A stretch of 8,765 nucleotides of DNA. Origin: Chloroflexales bacterium (GTDB taxonomy: Bacteria; Chloroflexota; Chloroflexia; Chloroflexales; Chloroflexaceae). Shown one piece after another: positions 1-7,828 of this stretch. The DNA is taken from contig JAAXUL010000283.1 of the NCBI GenBank assembly GCA_013336035.1, positions 1-8,765 on the forward strand, written 5' to 3'. Under the pieces are notes generated by a model. The model saw only the letters and a program-made list of their open reading frames with translations, had not been told where the DNA came from and did no database searches. The position numbers and the translations under genes were made by a program. How positions within the stretch are numbered: the first letter of the stretch is position 1; the number at the start of each line of letters is the position of its first letter.

Positions 1-15
1 GGGGTTGAGGGCCAG

Positions 16-1431
16 CTACCCGACGGATCCTTCCATCTCCATCTGGATGAGGCGGTTGAGCTCGACGGCGTACTCCATCGGCAGCTCGCGCGTGAAGGGC
101 TCCATAAAGCCCAGCACGATCATCGACATCGCGTCCGCCTCCTTGAGGCCGCGGCTCATCAGGTAGAAGAGCTGCTCGGCGCCGATGCGGCCCACCGTGG
201 CCTCGTGGGCCAGGGTGCAGTGCTCCTCCTCGATCTCGATGAACGGGATGGTGTCCGAGGCCGAGCGCTCGTCGAGGATCAGGGCGTCGCAGTTGACATT
301 GACTTTCGCCCCGTAGGCCCCGGGGGCCACCTTGGCCAGGCCGCGGTAGGTGGTCTTGCCGCCGTCCTTGCTCACCGACTTATTGGTGATCCGGCTCGTC
401 GTCTCGGGGGCGACGTGGATCATCTTGGCCCCGGCGTCCTGGTGCTGGCCCTTGCCCGCGTAGGCCACGCTCAGCACCTCGCCGCGGGCCTTGCGGCCCA
501 TCAGGTAGACCGAGGGGTACTTCATGGTCAGCTTCGAGCCAATGTTGCCGTCCACCCACTCCATGCTGGCCTCTTCATAGGCCATGGCCCGCTTGGTGAC
601 CAGGTTGAAGATGTTGTTGGCCCAGTTCTGGATGGTGGTGTAGCGGAACTTGCCGCCCTTCTTGACCACGATCTCGACCACCGCCGAGTGCAGCGAGTTG
701 GTCGAGTAGATCGGCGCGGTGCAGCCCTCGATGTAGTGGGCCTCGGCGCCCTCGTCGACCACGATCAGCGTGCGCTCGAACTGGCCCATGTTCTCGGCGT
801 TGATGCGGAAGTAGGCCTGCAGCGGGATGTCCACCTTCACGCCCTTGGGCACGTAGACGAACGAGCCGCCCGACCAGACCGCCGTGTTCAGCGCGGCGTA
901 CTTGTTATCGGCCGACGGGATGATCGTGCCGAAGTACTCCTTGAAGAACTCCGGGTGCTCTTTGAGCGCCGTGTCGGTGTCGAGGAAGATCACGCCGAGC
1001 TTGGACCACTCCTCGCGCAGCGAGTGGTAGACCACCTCGGACTCGTACTGGGCGCCGACGCCGGCCAGGAATTTGCGCTCGGCCTCGGGGATGCCCAGCT
1101 TCTCGAAGGTGTTCTTGATCTCCTGGGGCACCGCGTCCCAGTCGGTCTGCGGCTTCTCGCCGGCGCGCACAAAGTAGTGGATCTTATCGTAGTCCAGCTC
1201 GGCCAGCTCGGGGTTGGCCCACATGCCCGCCAGGGGCACCGGCTTCTTGTAGAAGATCTCGAGGGCCTTCAGGCGCCGCTTGAGCATCCACTCGGGCTCG
1301 CCCTTCATGCCCGACAGCTCGCGCACCACCTTCTCATTTAGGCCCTTGGGCGCCTTGAAGAGGTAGTTCTCCTCGTTGCGGAAGCCGTACTTGGCGTAGT
1401 CAAACTGGAGATTTGTCGCCTCTGAGACCAT
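16..1431 (-). CDS. sufB: Fe-S cluster assembly scaffold protein SufB
   Basis: SufB is the scaffold subunit of the cytosolic SufBC2D complex, on which iron-sulfur clusters are built. The 471-residue product spans the family's usual length. It has the motif YIEGCTAP (C237), the stretch NCDALILDE (C381) and the C-terminal HEATVGRIGAEQLFYLMSRG block (H409, E410), and ends in the family-typical EGSVG. The C381 to E410 spacing of 29 residues equals that between E. coli C405 and E434, so these are probably the functional pair; C237 probably matches E. coli C254. C405 here is a third cysteine (EHCTLAHE). The ATG start has a perfect 8-base Shine-Dalgarno 7 nt upstream. It is the last gene of the operon, 33 nt after sufU. 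Only 15 bases follow its TAG stop, so no terminator can be judged. The identification is firm. Confidence 0.97.
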   Translation of the reverse strand: MVSEATNLQFDYAKYGFRNEENYLFKAPKGLNEKVVRELSGMKGEPEWMLKRRLKALEIFYKKPVPLAGMWANPELAELDYDKIHYFVRAGEKPQTDWDAVPQEIKNTFEKLGIPEAERKFLAGVGAQYESEVVYHSLREEWSKLGVIFLDTDTALKEHPEFFKEYFGTIIPSADNKYAALNTAVWSGGSFVYVPKGVKVDIPLQAYFRINAENMGQFERTLIVVDEGAEAHYIEGCTAPIYSTNSLHSAVVEIVVKKGGKFRYTTIQNWANNIFNLVTKRAMAYEEASMEWVDGNIGSKLTMKYPSVYLMGRKARGEVLSVAYAGKGQHQDAGAKMIHVAPETTSRITNKSVSKDGGKTTYRGLAKVAPGAYGAKVNVNCDALILDERSASDTIPFIEIEEEHCTLAHEATVGRIGAEQLFYLMSRGLKEADAMSMIVLGFMEPFTRELPMEYAVELNRLIQMEMEGSVG

Positions 1432-1438
1432 TATCTGT

Positions 1439-1446
1439 CCTCCTTT
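1439..1446 (-). promoter_or_regulatory. sufB ribosome binding site
   Basis: On the minus strand this reads AAAGGAGG, 7 nt before the sufB ATG. It is the strongest Shine-Dalgarno in the suf operon, although sufB is its last gene. It fixes the sufB start and suggests independent, efficient translation rather than coupling to sufU. Confidence 0.85.
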
Positions 1447-1464
1447 GAGGGGGGCACTACGCCC

Positions 1465-1863
1465 TTACAGCTCGTCGTCATCGTGAAGGTGCCCCACGCC
1501 GTACAGCCCGGCCTTGAGGGTCTTGAGCGAGAGCAGGGCGCATTTGAGCCGGGTGGGGTTCCTGCTCAGCGGGATGCCGATCAGCTCGAGCAGGTCGTCC
1601 TTGCTGTAGGTCTTGGCCTGCTCGACGGGCATGCCCTTCAGCTCATCGGTGAGCAGCGAGGCCGAGGCCTGGCTGATCGCGCAGCCGCGCCCGCTGAAGC
1701 GCACGTCGGCGATCACCCCGTCTGCGATCAGCAGGTCGATCCGTACCTTGTCGCCGCAGAGCGGGTTGAGCTCCTCGTGCGAGACTGTGGCCCCCTCGAG
1801 GGTGCCGAAGTTGTGCGGGTACTTGGCGTGCTCGAGGATCTGCTGCTGGTAGATATCATCCAT
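1465..1863 (-). CDS. sufU: SufU-type sulfur-transfer / Fe-S assembly protein
   Basis: SufU receives sulfur from the SufS persulfide and passes it to the SufBCD scaffold; in Bacillus it is a zinc-dependent sulfurtransferase. The 132-residue product keeps the expected ligands: C36 and D38 (NPLCGD), C61 (GRGCAISQAS) and C108 (TRLKCALL). The N-terminus (IYQQQILEHAKYPHNFG) is typical of the IscU/SufU fold. The interval C61-C108 is 47 residues. As I recall it, B. subtilis SufU has 62 (C66-C128) and IscU about 43, so most of the SufU-specific insertion is missing. The protein ends in an acidic tail (HLHDDDEL). Its place between sufS and sufB supports SufU function over IscU. The ATG has only a weak Shine-Dalgarno (TAGGAA, 7 nt upstream). 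It follows sufS by 76 nt, which contain a strong hairpin. Confidence 0.93.
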   Translation of the reverse strand: MDDIYQQQILEHAKYPHNFGTLEGATVSHEELNPLCGDKVRIDLLIADGVIADVRFSGRGCAISQASASLLTDELKGMPVEQAKTYSKDDLLELIGIPLSRNPTRLKCALLSLKTLKAGLYGVGHLHDDDEL

Positions 1864-1899
1864 GATGATGTTCCTACGGCCCGGAAACTAAAGAGGCTT

Positions 1900-1922
1900 T
1901 CTGGAGGGCCAGGCCCTCCAGA
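1900..1922. repeat. Perfect 11-bp inverted repeat in the sufS-sufU gap
   Basis: The arms are TCTGGAGGGCC (1900-1910) and GGCCCTCCAGA (1912-1922) around a single central A. As RNA this would fold as a very GC-rich stem of about 9 bp with a 5-nt loop. It lies 17 nt after the sufS stop and 36 nt before the sufU start. In the direction of transcription it is followed by AAAGCCTCTTTAG, which is not a run of U, so it is a poor intrinsic terminator. It could be an mRNA-stability or processing element, a partial attenuator, or one copy of a dispersed palindromic repeat. The structure is seen directly; the role is inferred. Confidence 0.8.
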
Positions 1923-1939
1923 CCTCCCACGGAGCCGAG

Positions 1940-3178
1940 TTATGCGAAGAGCTTCCTGGCCTTCTCAAGCCCAACCGCCAGGCGGTCCACCTCCTCGGCG
2001 AGGTTGTAGATATAGAAGCTGGCCCTGGTGGTGGCCGGCACGTCGAGGTGGTGGTGCAGGGGCTGTGTGCAGTGGTGTCCGGCCCGCACGGCCACACCCT
2101 CGCTGTCGAGGATGGCGGCCACATCGTGCGGGTGCACCCCGTCAAGGGTGAAGCTGATCGCGGCGCCTCGCTCCACGGGCGTGGACGGCCCGTAGATTGT
2201 CAGCCCGCCGACCTCGGACAGTCGGTCGAGGGCGTAGGCCAGCAGCTCGCACTCGTAGTGGTGGATGGCCGCCATGCCCACCCCGCTCAGGAAGTCGATC
2301 GCCTCGCCAAGGGCGATCGCCTCGCCGATGGCGGGCGTGCCGGCCTCGAAGCGCGTGGGCACATCGGCGTAGGTGCTGTGGTCGAGCTCGACCAGCTTGA
2401 TCATCGAGCCGCCGCCGAGGAAGGGCGGCATCGCCTCGAGCAGCTCGCGCTTTGCCCACAGCACCCCGATCCCGGTCGGCCCGCACATCTTGTGGCCGCT
2501 GAAGGCCAGGAAGTCACAGCCCAGCTCTTTCACGGCCACCGGCATATGCGGCACGCTCTGGGCCCCGTCCACCAGCACCTTCGCGCCGACGGCGTGGGCC
2601 CGCTCGGCGATCAGCCGCACCGGGTTGATCGTGCCGAGCACGTTGGACTGCTGGGTCAGGGCGACGAGCTTCGTTCGCTCGCTGAGCTTGGTGTCCAGCT
2701 CCTCAAGCGCCAGACGCCCCTCGCCGTCGAGGCCGATATAGTCGAGGTGGGCGCCGGTGCGCTCGGCGAGCATCTGCCAGGGCACGATGTTCGAGTGGTG
2801 CTCCATCAGGGTGAGCAGGATGCGGTCGCCGGGCCCGAGGTTGGCGCCGCCCCAGCTGTAGGCCACCAGGTTGATCGCCTCGGTCGTGTTGCGCACGAAG
2901 ACGATCTCGCGGTGGCTGGCCGCGCCGACGAAGCGCGCCACCTTGCCGCGGGCCCGCTCGAAGGCGAAGGTGGCCTCCTCGCTGAGCTTGTAGACGCCGC
3001 GGTGGACGTTGGCGTTAAAGCGGCGGTAGTAGTCCTCGAGGCAATCGATCACCACGCGCGGCTTCTGCGACGAGGCCCCGCTGTCGAGGAAGGCCAGCCG
3101 GTGCCCATTCACCTCCTGCTGGAGGATGGGGAACTCGCGCCGGAGGGCGAGTACGTCGAATTGGGTGAGTGGTGACAT
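1940..3178 (-). CDS. sufS: Cysteine desulfurase SufS
   Basis: SufS is a PLP-dependent group II cysteine desulfurase. It converts L-cysteine to L-alanine and holds the sulfur as an active-site persulfide, here for transfer to SufU. Visible motifs, numbered from the ATG: H128 (MEHHSN), D204 (VDGAQS), the PLP lysine K230 (AFSGHK) and catalytic C370 in RAGHHCTQPLHH. Its 412 residues match the family length. An in-frame TTG at 3188-3190 would add four residues. I prefer the ATG at 3176-3178 because MSPLTQFDVLALRREFPIL begins as SufS proteins normally do. Neither start has a good Shine-Dalgarno. The gene starts 18 nt after the sufD stop, with a hairpin over that stop, so translation is probably coupled to sufD. 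Confidence in the function is very high, in the exact start moderate. Confidence 0.96.
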   Translation of the reverse strand: MSPLTQFDVLALRREFPILQQEVNGHRLAFLDSGASSQKPRVVIDCLEDYYRRFNANVHRGVYKLSEEATFAFERARGKVARFVGAASHREIVFVRNTTEAINLVAYSWGGANLGPGDRILLTLMEHHSNIVPWQMLAERTGAHLDYIGLDGEGRLALEELDTKLSERTKLVALTQQSNVLGTINPVRLIAERAHAVGAKVLVDGAQSVPHMPVAVKELGCDFLAFSGHKMCGPTGIGVLWAKRELLEAMPPFLGGGSMIKLVELDHSTYADVPTRFEAGTPAIGEAIALGEAIDFLSGVGMAAIHHYECELLAYALDRLSEVGGLTIYGPSTPVERGAAISFTLDGVHPHDVAAILDSEGVAVRAGHHCTQPLHHHLDVPATTRASFYIYNLAEEVDRLAVGLEKARKLFA

Positions 3179-3188
3179 ACAGCTGCTC

Positions 3189-3210
3189 AAGGCAAGCTAG
3201 ATCTTGCCTT
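3189..3210. repeat. 8-bp hairpin over the sufD stop, before sufS
   Basis: Perfect arms AAGGCAAG (3189-3196) and CTTGCCTT (3203-3210) enclose a 6-nt loop. In the mRNA the sufD stop codon UAG lies in the loop, and the sufS AUG comes 10 nt after the stem. No U-run follows, so it is not a normal terminator. A ribosome finishing sufD would open the stem, which fits translational coupling of sufS to sufD. The fold is seen; the function is inferred. Confidence 0.65.
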
Positions 3211-4402
3211 CGATAATCGCCTCGAGCTCCCCGCGCAGCCCCTCGAGGGGGATGCTGTCGAGGGCGGGGCTGAAGAAGCCCATCACGATCATGCGCCTGG
3301 CCTCGTCCTTCGCGATCCCGCGGGCCTGCATGTAGAACAGCTGCTCGTCGTCCAGGTCGCCGCTGGTCGAGGCGTGGCCGCCCTTGAGCACGCTGTTGGT
3401 GTCGATCTTCAGGCCCGGGATCGAGTCGTTGCGCGCCTTCGGGCTCAGGTGCAGGGCGTGCTCTTCGAGGCGGGTGCTGGTGGCGGCCGACTCGTGCTCG
3501 ATCTTGATCATGCCATCGAAGACGCTGTAGCTGGTGTCGTTGACCACCGTCTTGAACTGCATGAAGCTCTCGGCGCTATGGCCGATGTGGCGCAGCCAGG
3601 GCGCGGTGACCAGCACCTGGCTGTGGTTGGCGAAGGTGGCGCCGATCCAGTTTACGCGCGAGCCGTTGCCCTTGAGCGTCGCCTCGGCCTCGATGTGCTG
3701 GACCTTGCCGCCCAGGGCGATGCTTGTCCACTCGGCGCTGGCGTCCTGGTCGAGCACGATCTTCTGGCCGCCGATGTGGTAGACGCCCTCGCCCCAGCGC
3801 TGGGCGCTGATGAAGCGCACGCTGCTGCCAGGGCCGGCGAAGATCTCGCTGATCGGCGCGGCCAGGGCCGCCGCCGGCTGGTCGGCGGAGGTGAACTCCT
3901 CGATCAGGGTCAGGCTGCTGTTGGCCTCGGCGATCACCAGCGTGCGCGGGAAGGTGGTCCGCTCGCCGGCCGACAGGCCGTAGCGCACGTGCAGCGGCGT
4001 GTCGGCGGCCACATTCTTGGGCACATAGAGGAAGACGCCATCGTGCCAGAGGGCGGCCCGCAGCGCGCTGAACTTATGCTCGAGCGGGGCCACGGCCGTG
4101 TCCAGATAGGCCTTGATCAGCTCCTCGTGGCTGGCGAGGGCCTGGCGTATCGGCCTAAAGACCACGCCCTGCGCGGCGAGGGCCGTGTCCCAGATCAGCT
4201 CGACGGCGGTGGTATCGGTAGGCCCCAGCTCATCGGGGACAAGGCCGCTGAGGTCGGTGCGGCGCCACTGGGGCGGGCCCGATTGGGCGAACAGCGTCCA
4301 GGCGTCGCGGCGGCGCTCGGCCAGCCAGCCCGGCTCGCCGGCGGCCCGCGAGCGCTCGACGATCACGTCGGCGGTGGTATCTTTGAGCGTCAGGTTTGTC
4401 AT
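3197..4402 (-). CDS. sufD: Fe-S cluster assembly protein SufD
   Basis: SufD is a SufB paralogue that pairs with it to form the SufBC2D scaffold and helps bring in iron. The 401-residue product has the shared beta-helix region (e.g. DGVFLYVPKNVAADTPLHVRY near residues 121-141) and the C-terminal block GGHASTSGDLDDEQLFYMQARGI. H343 in that block should correspond to E. coli SufD H360, an important residue at the SufB interface. The position two residues before it is glycine, where E. coli has cysteine. In fact the whole protein contains no cysteine. The N-terminal region diverges from SufB, as expected. Its ATG lies 2 nt after the sufC stop (TAA-CA-ATG) without a well-placed Shine-Dalgarno, so coupling to sufC is likely. 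SufB is excluded as an identity because EGCTAP is absent and a full SufB lies in the same operon. Confidence 0.95.
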   Translation of the reverse strand: MTNLTLKDTTADVIVERSRAAGEPGWLAERRRDAWTLFAQSGPPQWRRTDLSGLVPDELGPTDTTAVELIWDTALAAQGVVFRPIRQALASHEELIKAYLDTAVAPLEHKFSALRAALWHDGVFLYVPKNVAADTPLHVRYGLSAGERTTFPRTLVIAEANSSLTLIEEFTSADQPAAALAAPISEIFAGPGSSVRFISAQRWGEGVYHIGGQKIVLDQDASAEWTSIALGGKVQHIEAEATLKGNGSRVNWIGATFANHSQVLVTAPWLRHIGHSAESFMQFKTVVNDTSYSVFDGMIKIEHESAATSTRLEEHALHLSPKARNDSIPGLKIDTNSVLKGGHASTSGDLDDEQLFYMQARGIAKDEARRMIVMGFFSPALDSIPLEGLRGELEAIIEGKI

Positions 4403-4404
4403 TG

Positions 4405-5184
<780 letters not shown>

Positions 5185-5187
5185 GTA

Positions 5188-5193
5188 CTCCTC
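5188..5193 (-). promoter_or_regulatory. sufC ribosome binding site
   Basis: On the minus strand this reads GAGGAG, ending 3 nt before the ATG at 5184. The spacing is short but usable. Together with the SufC family N-terminus it decides the start over upstream in-frame codons that lie inside sufR. Confidence 0.6.
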
Positions 5194-5222
5194 GTCACAA
5201 CATGCAGACCGACAGACTACCT

Positions 5223-5882
5223 TTAGCTCTCGCGCCGCACGGGCGTAAGCGGGATCTCGCCGCTGCGCACCACGAAGCGGCAGGTGTGGGCGCCCTCGCG
5301 GATGGTGCTCTCGAGGGCCAGCTTCTCGCCGAGGACAAACTCGATCATCTGGCGCTCCATCGAGCAGACCTGCGGGTTGTCCTGGGCGACGTCGTAGAAG
5401 GGGCATGCGAAGAGGCGGATGCCGTCGCCGGCCTCGGCCACCTCGGCGGGGACGCCGCGCTGCTCGAGCAGGCGGCGCAGCTCGGACAGACGCTCGGGCA
5501 CATCGTTGCCGGCCATGCGGTCGGCGTACTCCTCGGCGAGGCGCCGGCTGACCCGCTCGAGGATCTGCTCGACCTTATCGGGGCCCTCGATCGCCAACAG
5601 CTCGCGCAGTAGGCCGGTGATCAGCCGGTCGTACTGCTGGGGGAAGCGGCTGCGCGCCGCCTCGCTAAGTGTGTAGACCAGGCGCGGACGGCCGGGGCCG
5701 TTGCGCTCGGCGCGGGCCTCGACCAGGCCCTCGGCCTGGAGGTGGACCAGATGATCACGCGCCGCCGTGGCGCTGACCCCCAGCAGGGCCGCCAGGTCCT
5801 TCACTGTGGCCTCGCCCTGGCGCTGGAGGTACTGCAGGATCTGTCCTGCGGGGCTTGTCGTAGCGTAGCCAATGACTAGCAT
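5223..5882 (-). CDS. sufR: SufR-like Fe-S-sensing transcriptional repressor
   Basis: This is probably the repressor of the suf operon and of itself. The N-terminal third (about 13-75) is a winged helix: a helix-turn-helix around VKDLAALLGVSATAARDHLVHLQAEGLV, then a wing rich in G, P and R (NGPGRPRLVYTLS). The C-terminal part has cysteines C160, C173 and C201, spaced C-X12-C-X27-C. Cyanobacterial SufR uses four cysteines (about C-X12-C-X13-C-X14-C). The three-cysteine spacing fits the SufR subtype of Actinobacteria as I recall it, where a non-cysteine fourth ligand completes a [4Fe-4S] cluster. In the known model the cluster-bound form represses, and loss of the cluster under iron starvation or oxidation relieves repression. 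The ATG follows GGAGGA by 8 nt. It is the first gene of the operon, 219 residues long. Direct cluster binding is inferred. Confidence 0.88.
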   Translation of the reverse strand: MLVIGYATTSPAGQILQYLQRQGEATVKDLAALLGVSATAARDHLVHLQAEGLVEARAERNGPGRPRLVYTLSEAARSRFPQQYDRLITGLLRELLAIEGPDKVEQILERVSRRLAEEYADRMAGNDVPERLSELRRLLEQRGVPAEVAEAGDGIRLFACPFYDVAQDNPQVCSMERQMIEFVLGEKLALESTIREGAHTCRFVVRSGEIPLTPVRRES

Positions 5883-5890
5883 AGTAGCAA

Positions 5891-5896
5891 TCCTCC
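5891..5896 (-). promoter_or_regulatory. sufR ribosome binding site
   Basis: On the minus strand this reads GGAGGA, 8 nt before the sufR ATG. It supports the ATG at 5880-5882 as the start. Confidence 0.75.
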
Positions 5897-5908
5897 GAAC
5901 TACTACCG

Positions 5909-5937
5909 AGTCTACCAGCCTTCGCGAATTTTGTCAA
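5909..5937 (-). promoter_or_regulatory. Sigma-70 promoter of the suf operon
   Basis: On the minus strand there is a perfect -35 TTGACA (5932-5937), a 17-nt spacer and a -10 TAGACT (5909-5914; four of six consensus bases). Transcription would start near 5902, giving a leader of about 20 nt containing the sufR Shine-Dalgarno. The spacer holds the perfect palindrome TTCGCGAA (5921-5928). The -35 sits within the dyad ATTTT-N6-AAAAT (5928-5943). Either could be part of a repressor operator. No CAAC-N6-GTTG site, the cyanobacterial SufR consensus, was seen. Confidence 0.8.
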
Positions 5938-5946
5938 TAAAATCGG

Positions 5947-5965
5947 AGAATACTTGGTTTATTCT
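5947..5965. promoter_or_regulatory. Dyad AGAATA-N7-TATTCT upstream of the suf promoter
   Basis: A perfect 6-bp inverted repeat with a 7-nt spacer lies about 10 nt upstream of the suf -35 box. One turn-and-a-half spacing of half-sites is typical of a dimeric winged-helix protein. It could be a SufR operator or the site of another iron or redox regulator. The dyad is visible; the binding protein is guesswork. Confidence 0.4.
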
Positions 5966-5986
5966 TGCAAGGCCTGATCCTAGCCG

Positions 5987-6000
5987 AATTACCTGTAATT
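5987..6000. promoter_or_regulatory. Dyad AATTAC-CT-GTAATT at the plus-strand promoter
   Basis: A perfect 6-bp inverted repeat with a 2-nt centre lies where the -35 region of the plus-strand promoter would be. A further GTAAT half-site follows at 6003-6007. The location fits an operator that controls the DUF4177 gene, but no regulator can be named. Confidence 0.4.
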
Positions 6001-6015
6001 TTGTAATCGGCCGCG

Positions 6016-6024
6016 TGCTACACT
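6016..6024 (+). promoter_or_regulatory. Extended -10 promoter of the DUF4177 gene
   Basis: TGC-TACACT is an extended -10 element (TGn plus four of six -10 bases). No good -35 is present at 16-18 nt. Transcription would start near 6031, giving a leader of about 25 nt with the Shine-Dalgarno at 6045-6050. The minus-strand Clp-like gene has almost the same element (TGC-TACAAT, 7751-7759). Confidence 0.5.
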
Positions 6025-6044
6025 CTGCCCAGGCCGGTACAGAT

Positions 6045-6050
6045 AGGAGG
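6045..6050 (+). promoter_or_regulatory. Ribosome binding site of the DUF4177 gene
   Basis: AGGAGG lies 6 nt before the ATG at 6057-6059. It decides the start against an upstream in-frame ATG at 5931, which would fall inside the suf promoter. Confidence 0.8.
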
Positions 6051-6056
6051 CACGCA

Positions 6057-6380
6057 ATGAGCGCGAAGTGGGAGTATAAGGTCGTCTTTGTCGAGGGCTG
6101 GGAGCGAATCTCCGTAGAGGGCCAGGAGACACGGCCCGAGCAGGGTGAGCGCAACAGCGCCTTCGGGCGCCGGGTGCTCAACGGCCTTGGCGCCGACGGC
6201 TGGGAGCTGGCGGGCATCCAGCATGCCATGCCGGGCCGCAGCTACATGATCTTCAAGCGCCCCTTGGCCGATGGCGCCGAGCCCGACCTGTCGGTGGTGC
6301 GGCGCGAGCGCCAGGCTACGCCCGAGGCCCCGCCCGCCCCCGAGGGCGAGGCCGGCGGCCCGCAGGTCGTCTCGGTGTAA
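6057..6380 (+). CDS. DUF4177-like small protein
   Basis: This 107-residue protein has the features of the DUF4177 family: an N-terminal strand WEYKVVFVEG (5-14), a central LNGLGADGWELAGI (41-54) and a final strand YMIFKRPL (63-70), about 70 residues of small alpha/beta fold. The remainder (71-107) is a low-complexity tail rich in proline, glutamate and alanine, probably disordered. There is no signal peptide or membrane segment, so it should be cytosolic. The family has no established function. It is the only plus-strand gene here. It is divergent from sufR across a 174-nt control region and convergent with the Clp-like gene. Sharing that region with sufR makes co-regulation with iron-sulfur supply possible, but nothing in the protein indicates a link. 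The call rests on the GWEL and IFKRP motifs and the size. Confidence 0.8.
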   Translation: MSAKWEYKVVFVEGWERISVEGQETRPEQGERNSAFGRRVLNGLGADGWELAGIQHAMPGRSYMIFKRPLADGAEPDLSVVRRERQATPEAPPAPEGEAGGPQVVSV

Positions 6381-6388
6381 CGAAGACG

Positions 6389-6457
6389 AAAGACGAAGGC
6401 CGGATCGGTGAGCGCCGCAGGTACTACGGGGCGCTGACTAGTCCGGCCTTCGTCTTT
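6389..6457. terminator. Long inverted repeat, probable bidirectional terminator
   Basis: Perfect 16-bp arms AAAGACGAAGGCCGGA (6389-6404) and TCCGGCCTTCGTCTTT (6442-6457) enclose 37 nt. Inside is a second small stem, AGCGCC (6411-6416) with GGCGCT (6430-6435), so the whole could fold as a stem with a nested hairpin. It begins 9 nt after the DUF4177 stop and lies 20 nt beyond the stop of the convergent Clp-like gene, where a shared terminator would be expected. Each arm ends in only three U in either direction, so it is not a textbook intrinsic terminator. Degenerate GACGAAR units around it suggest a repeat family. Confidence 0.65.
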
Positions 6458-6477
6458 GGCTGTTCGTCCTTGGTCTT

Positions 6478-7695
<1,218 letters not shown>

Positions 7696-7750
7696 AGGGC
7701 CCCCGTCATTTTATTTGCCACCGCCGCAAACACCGCTCCGGCACGGTCTG

Positions 7751-7759
7751 ATTGTAGCA
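7751..7759 (-). promoter_or_regulatory. Extended -10 promoter of the Clp-like gene
   Basis: On the minus strand this reads TGC-TACAAT, an extended -10 with five of six consensus bases. No convincing -35 lies upstream. Transcription would start near 7744, giving a leader of about 48 nt. It indicates that the Clp-like gene can be expressed apart from the membrane-protein gene upstream. Confidence 0.5.
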
Positions 7760-7781
7760 CCAGCCACTTACCGACGATTTA

Positions 7782-7819
7782 CCGGCGCCGCCCCCGCTGC
7801 AAGGGGCCGCCCCGGCGGC
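7782..7819. repeat. GC-rich inverted repeats after the membrane-protein gene
   Basis: This almost pure G/C stretch contains the arms GCCGCC (7806-7811) and GGCGGC (7814-7819), CCCC (7792-7795) pairing with GGGG (7803-7806), and the palindrome CGGCGCCG (7783-7790). It begins about 10 nt after the stop of the minus-strand TPR/zinc-finger gene, so it may end or pause that transcript. No T-run follows, and alternative folds compete, so a terminator call is weak. Confidence 0.35.
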
Positions 7820-7828
7820 ATAGCTACG

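Noticed and set aside
205..1341. Long plus-strand open frame of 378 codons opposite sufB
   Set aside because: It is the antisense shadow of sufB in GC-rich DNA. Its product is low-complexity (L, V, G, A, D, H rich) with no recognisable domain, while sufB is certain.
1441..1464. Small GGGC/GCCC stem between sufU and sufB
   Set aside because: The stem is only four base pairs and is expected by chance in GC-rich DNA.
2048..3175. Plus-strand open frame of 375 codons opposite sufS
   Set aside because: Antisense shadow with the same biased composition; sufS has all its catalytic motifs on the other strand.
5185..5222. Possible internal promoter between sufR and sufC
   Set aside because: The 38-nt gap contains no -10/-35 pair that I can support; co-transcription is simpler.
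5185..5406. N-terminal extension of sufC upstream of 5184
   Set aside because: The extension overlaps sufR, has no homology to SufC and would be a second reading of a real gene. The ATG at 5184 has a Shine-Dalgarno and the family N-terminus.
5931..6056. N-terminal extension of the DUF4177 protein from an ATG at 5931
   Set aside because: It begins within the -35 region of the divergent suf promoter and has no ribosome binding site. AGGAGG at 6045 marks the ATG at 6057.
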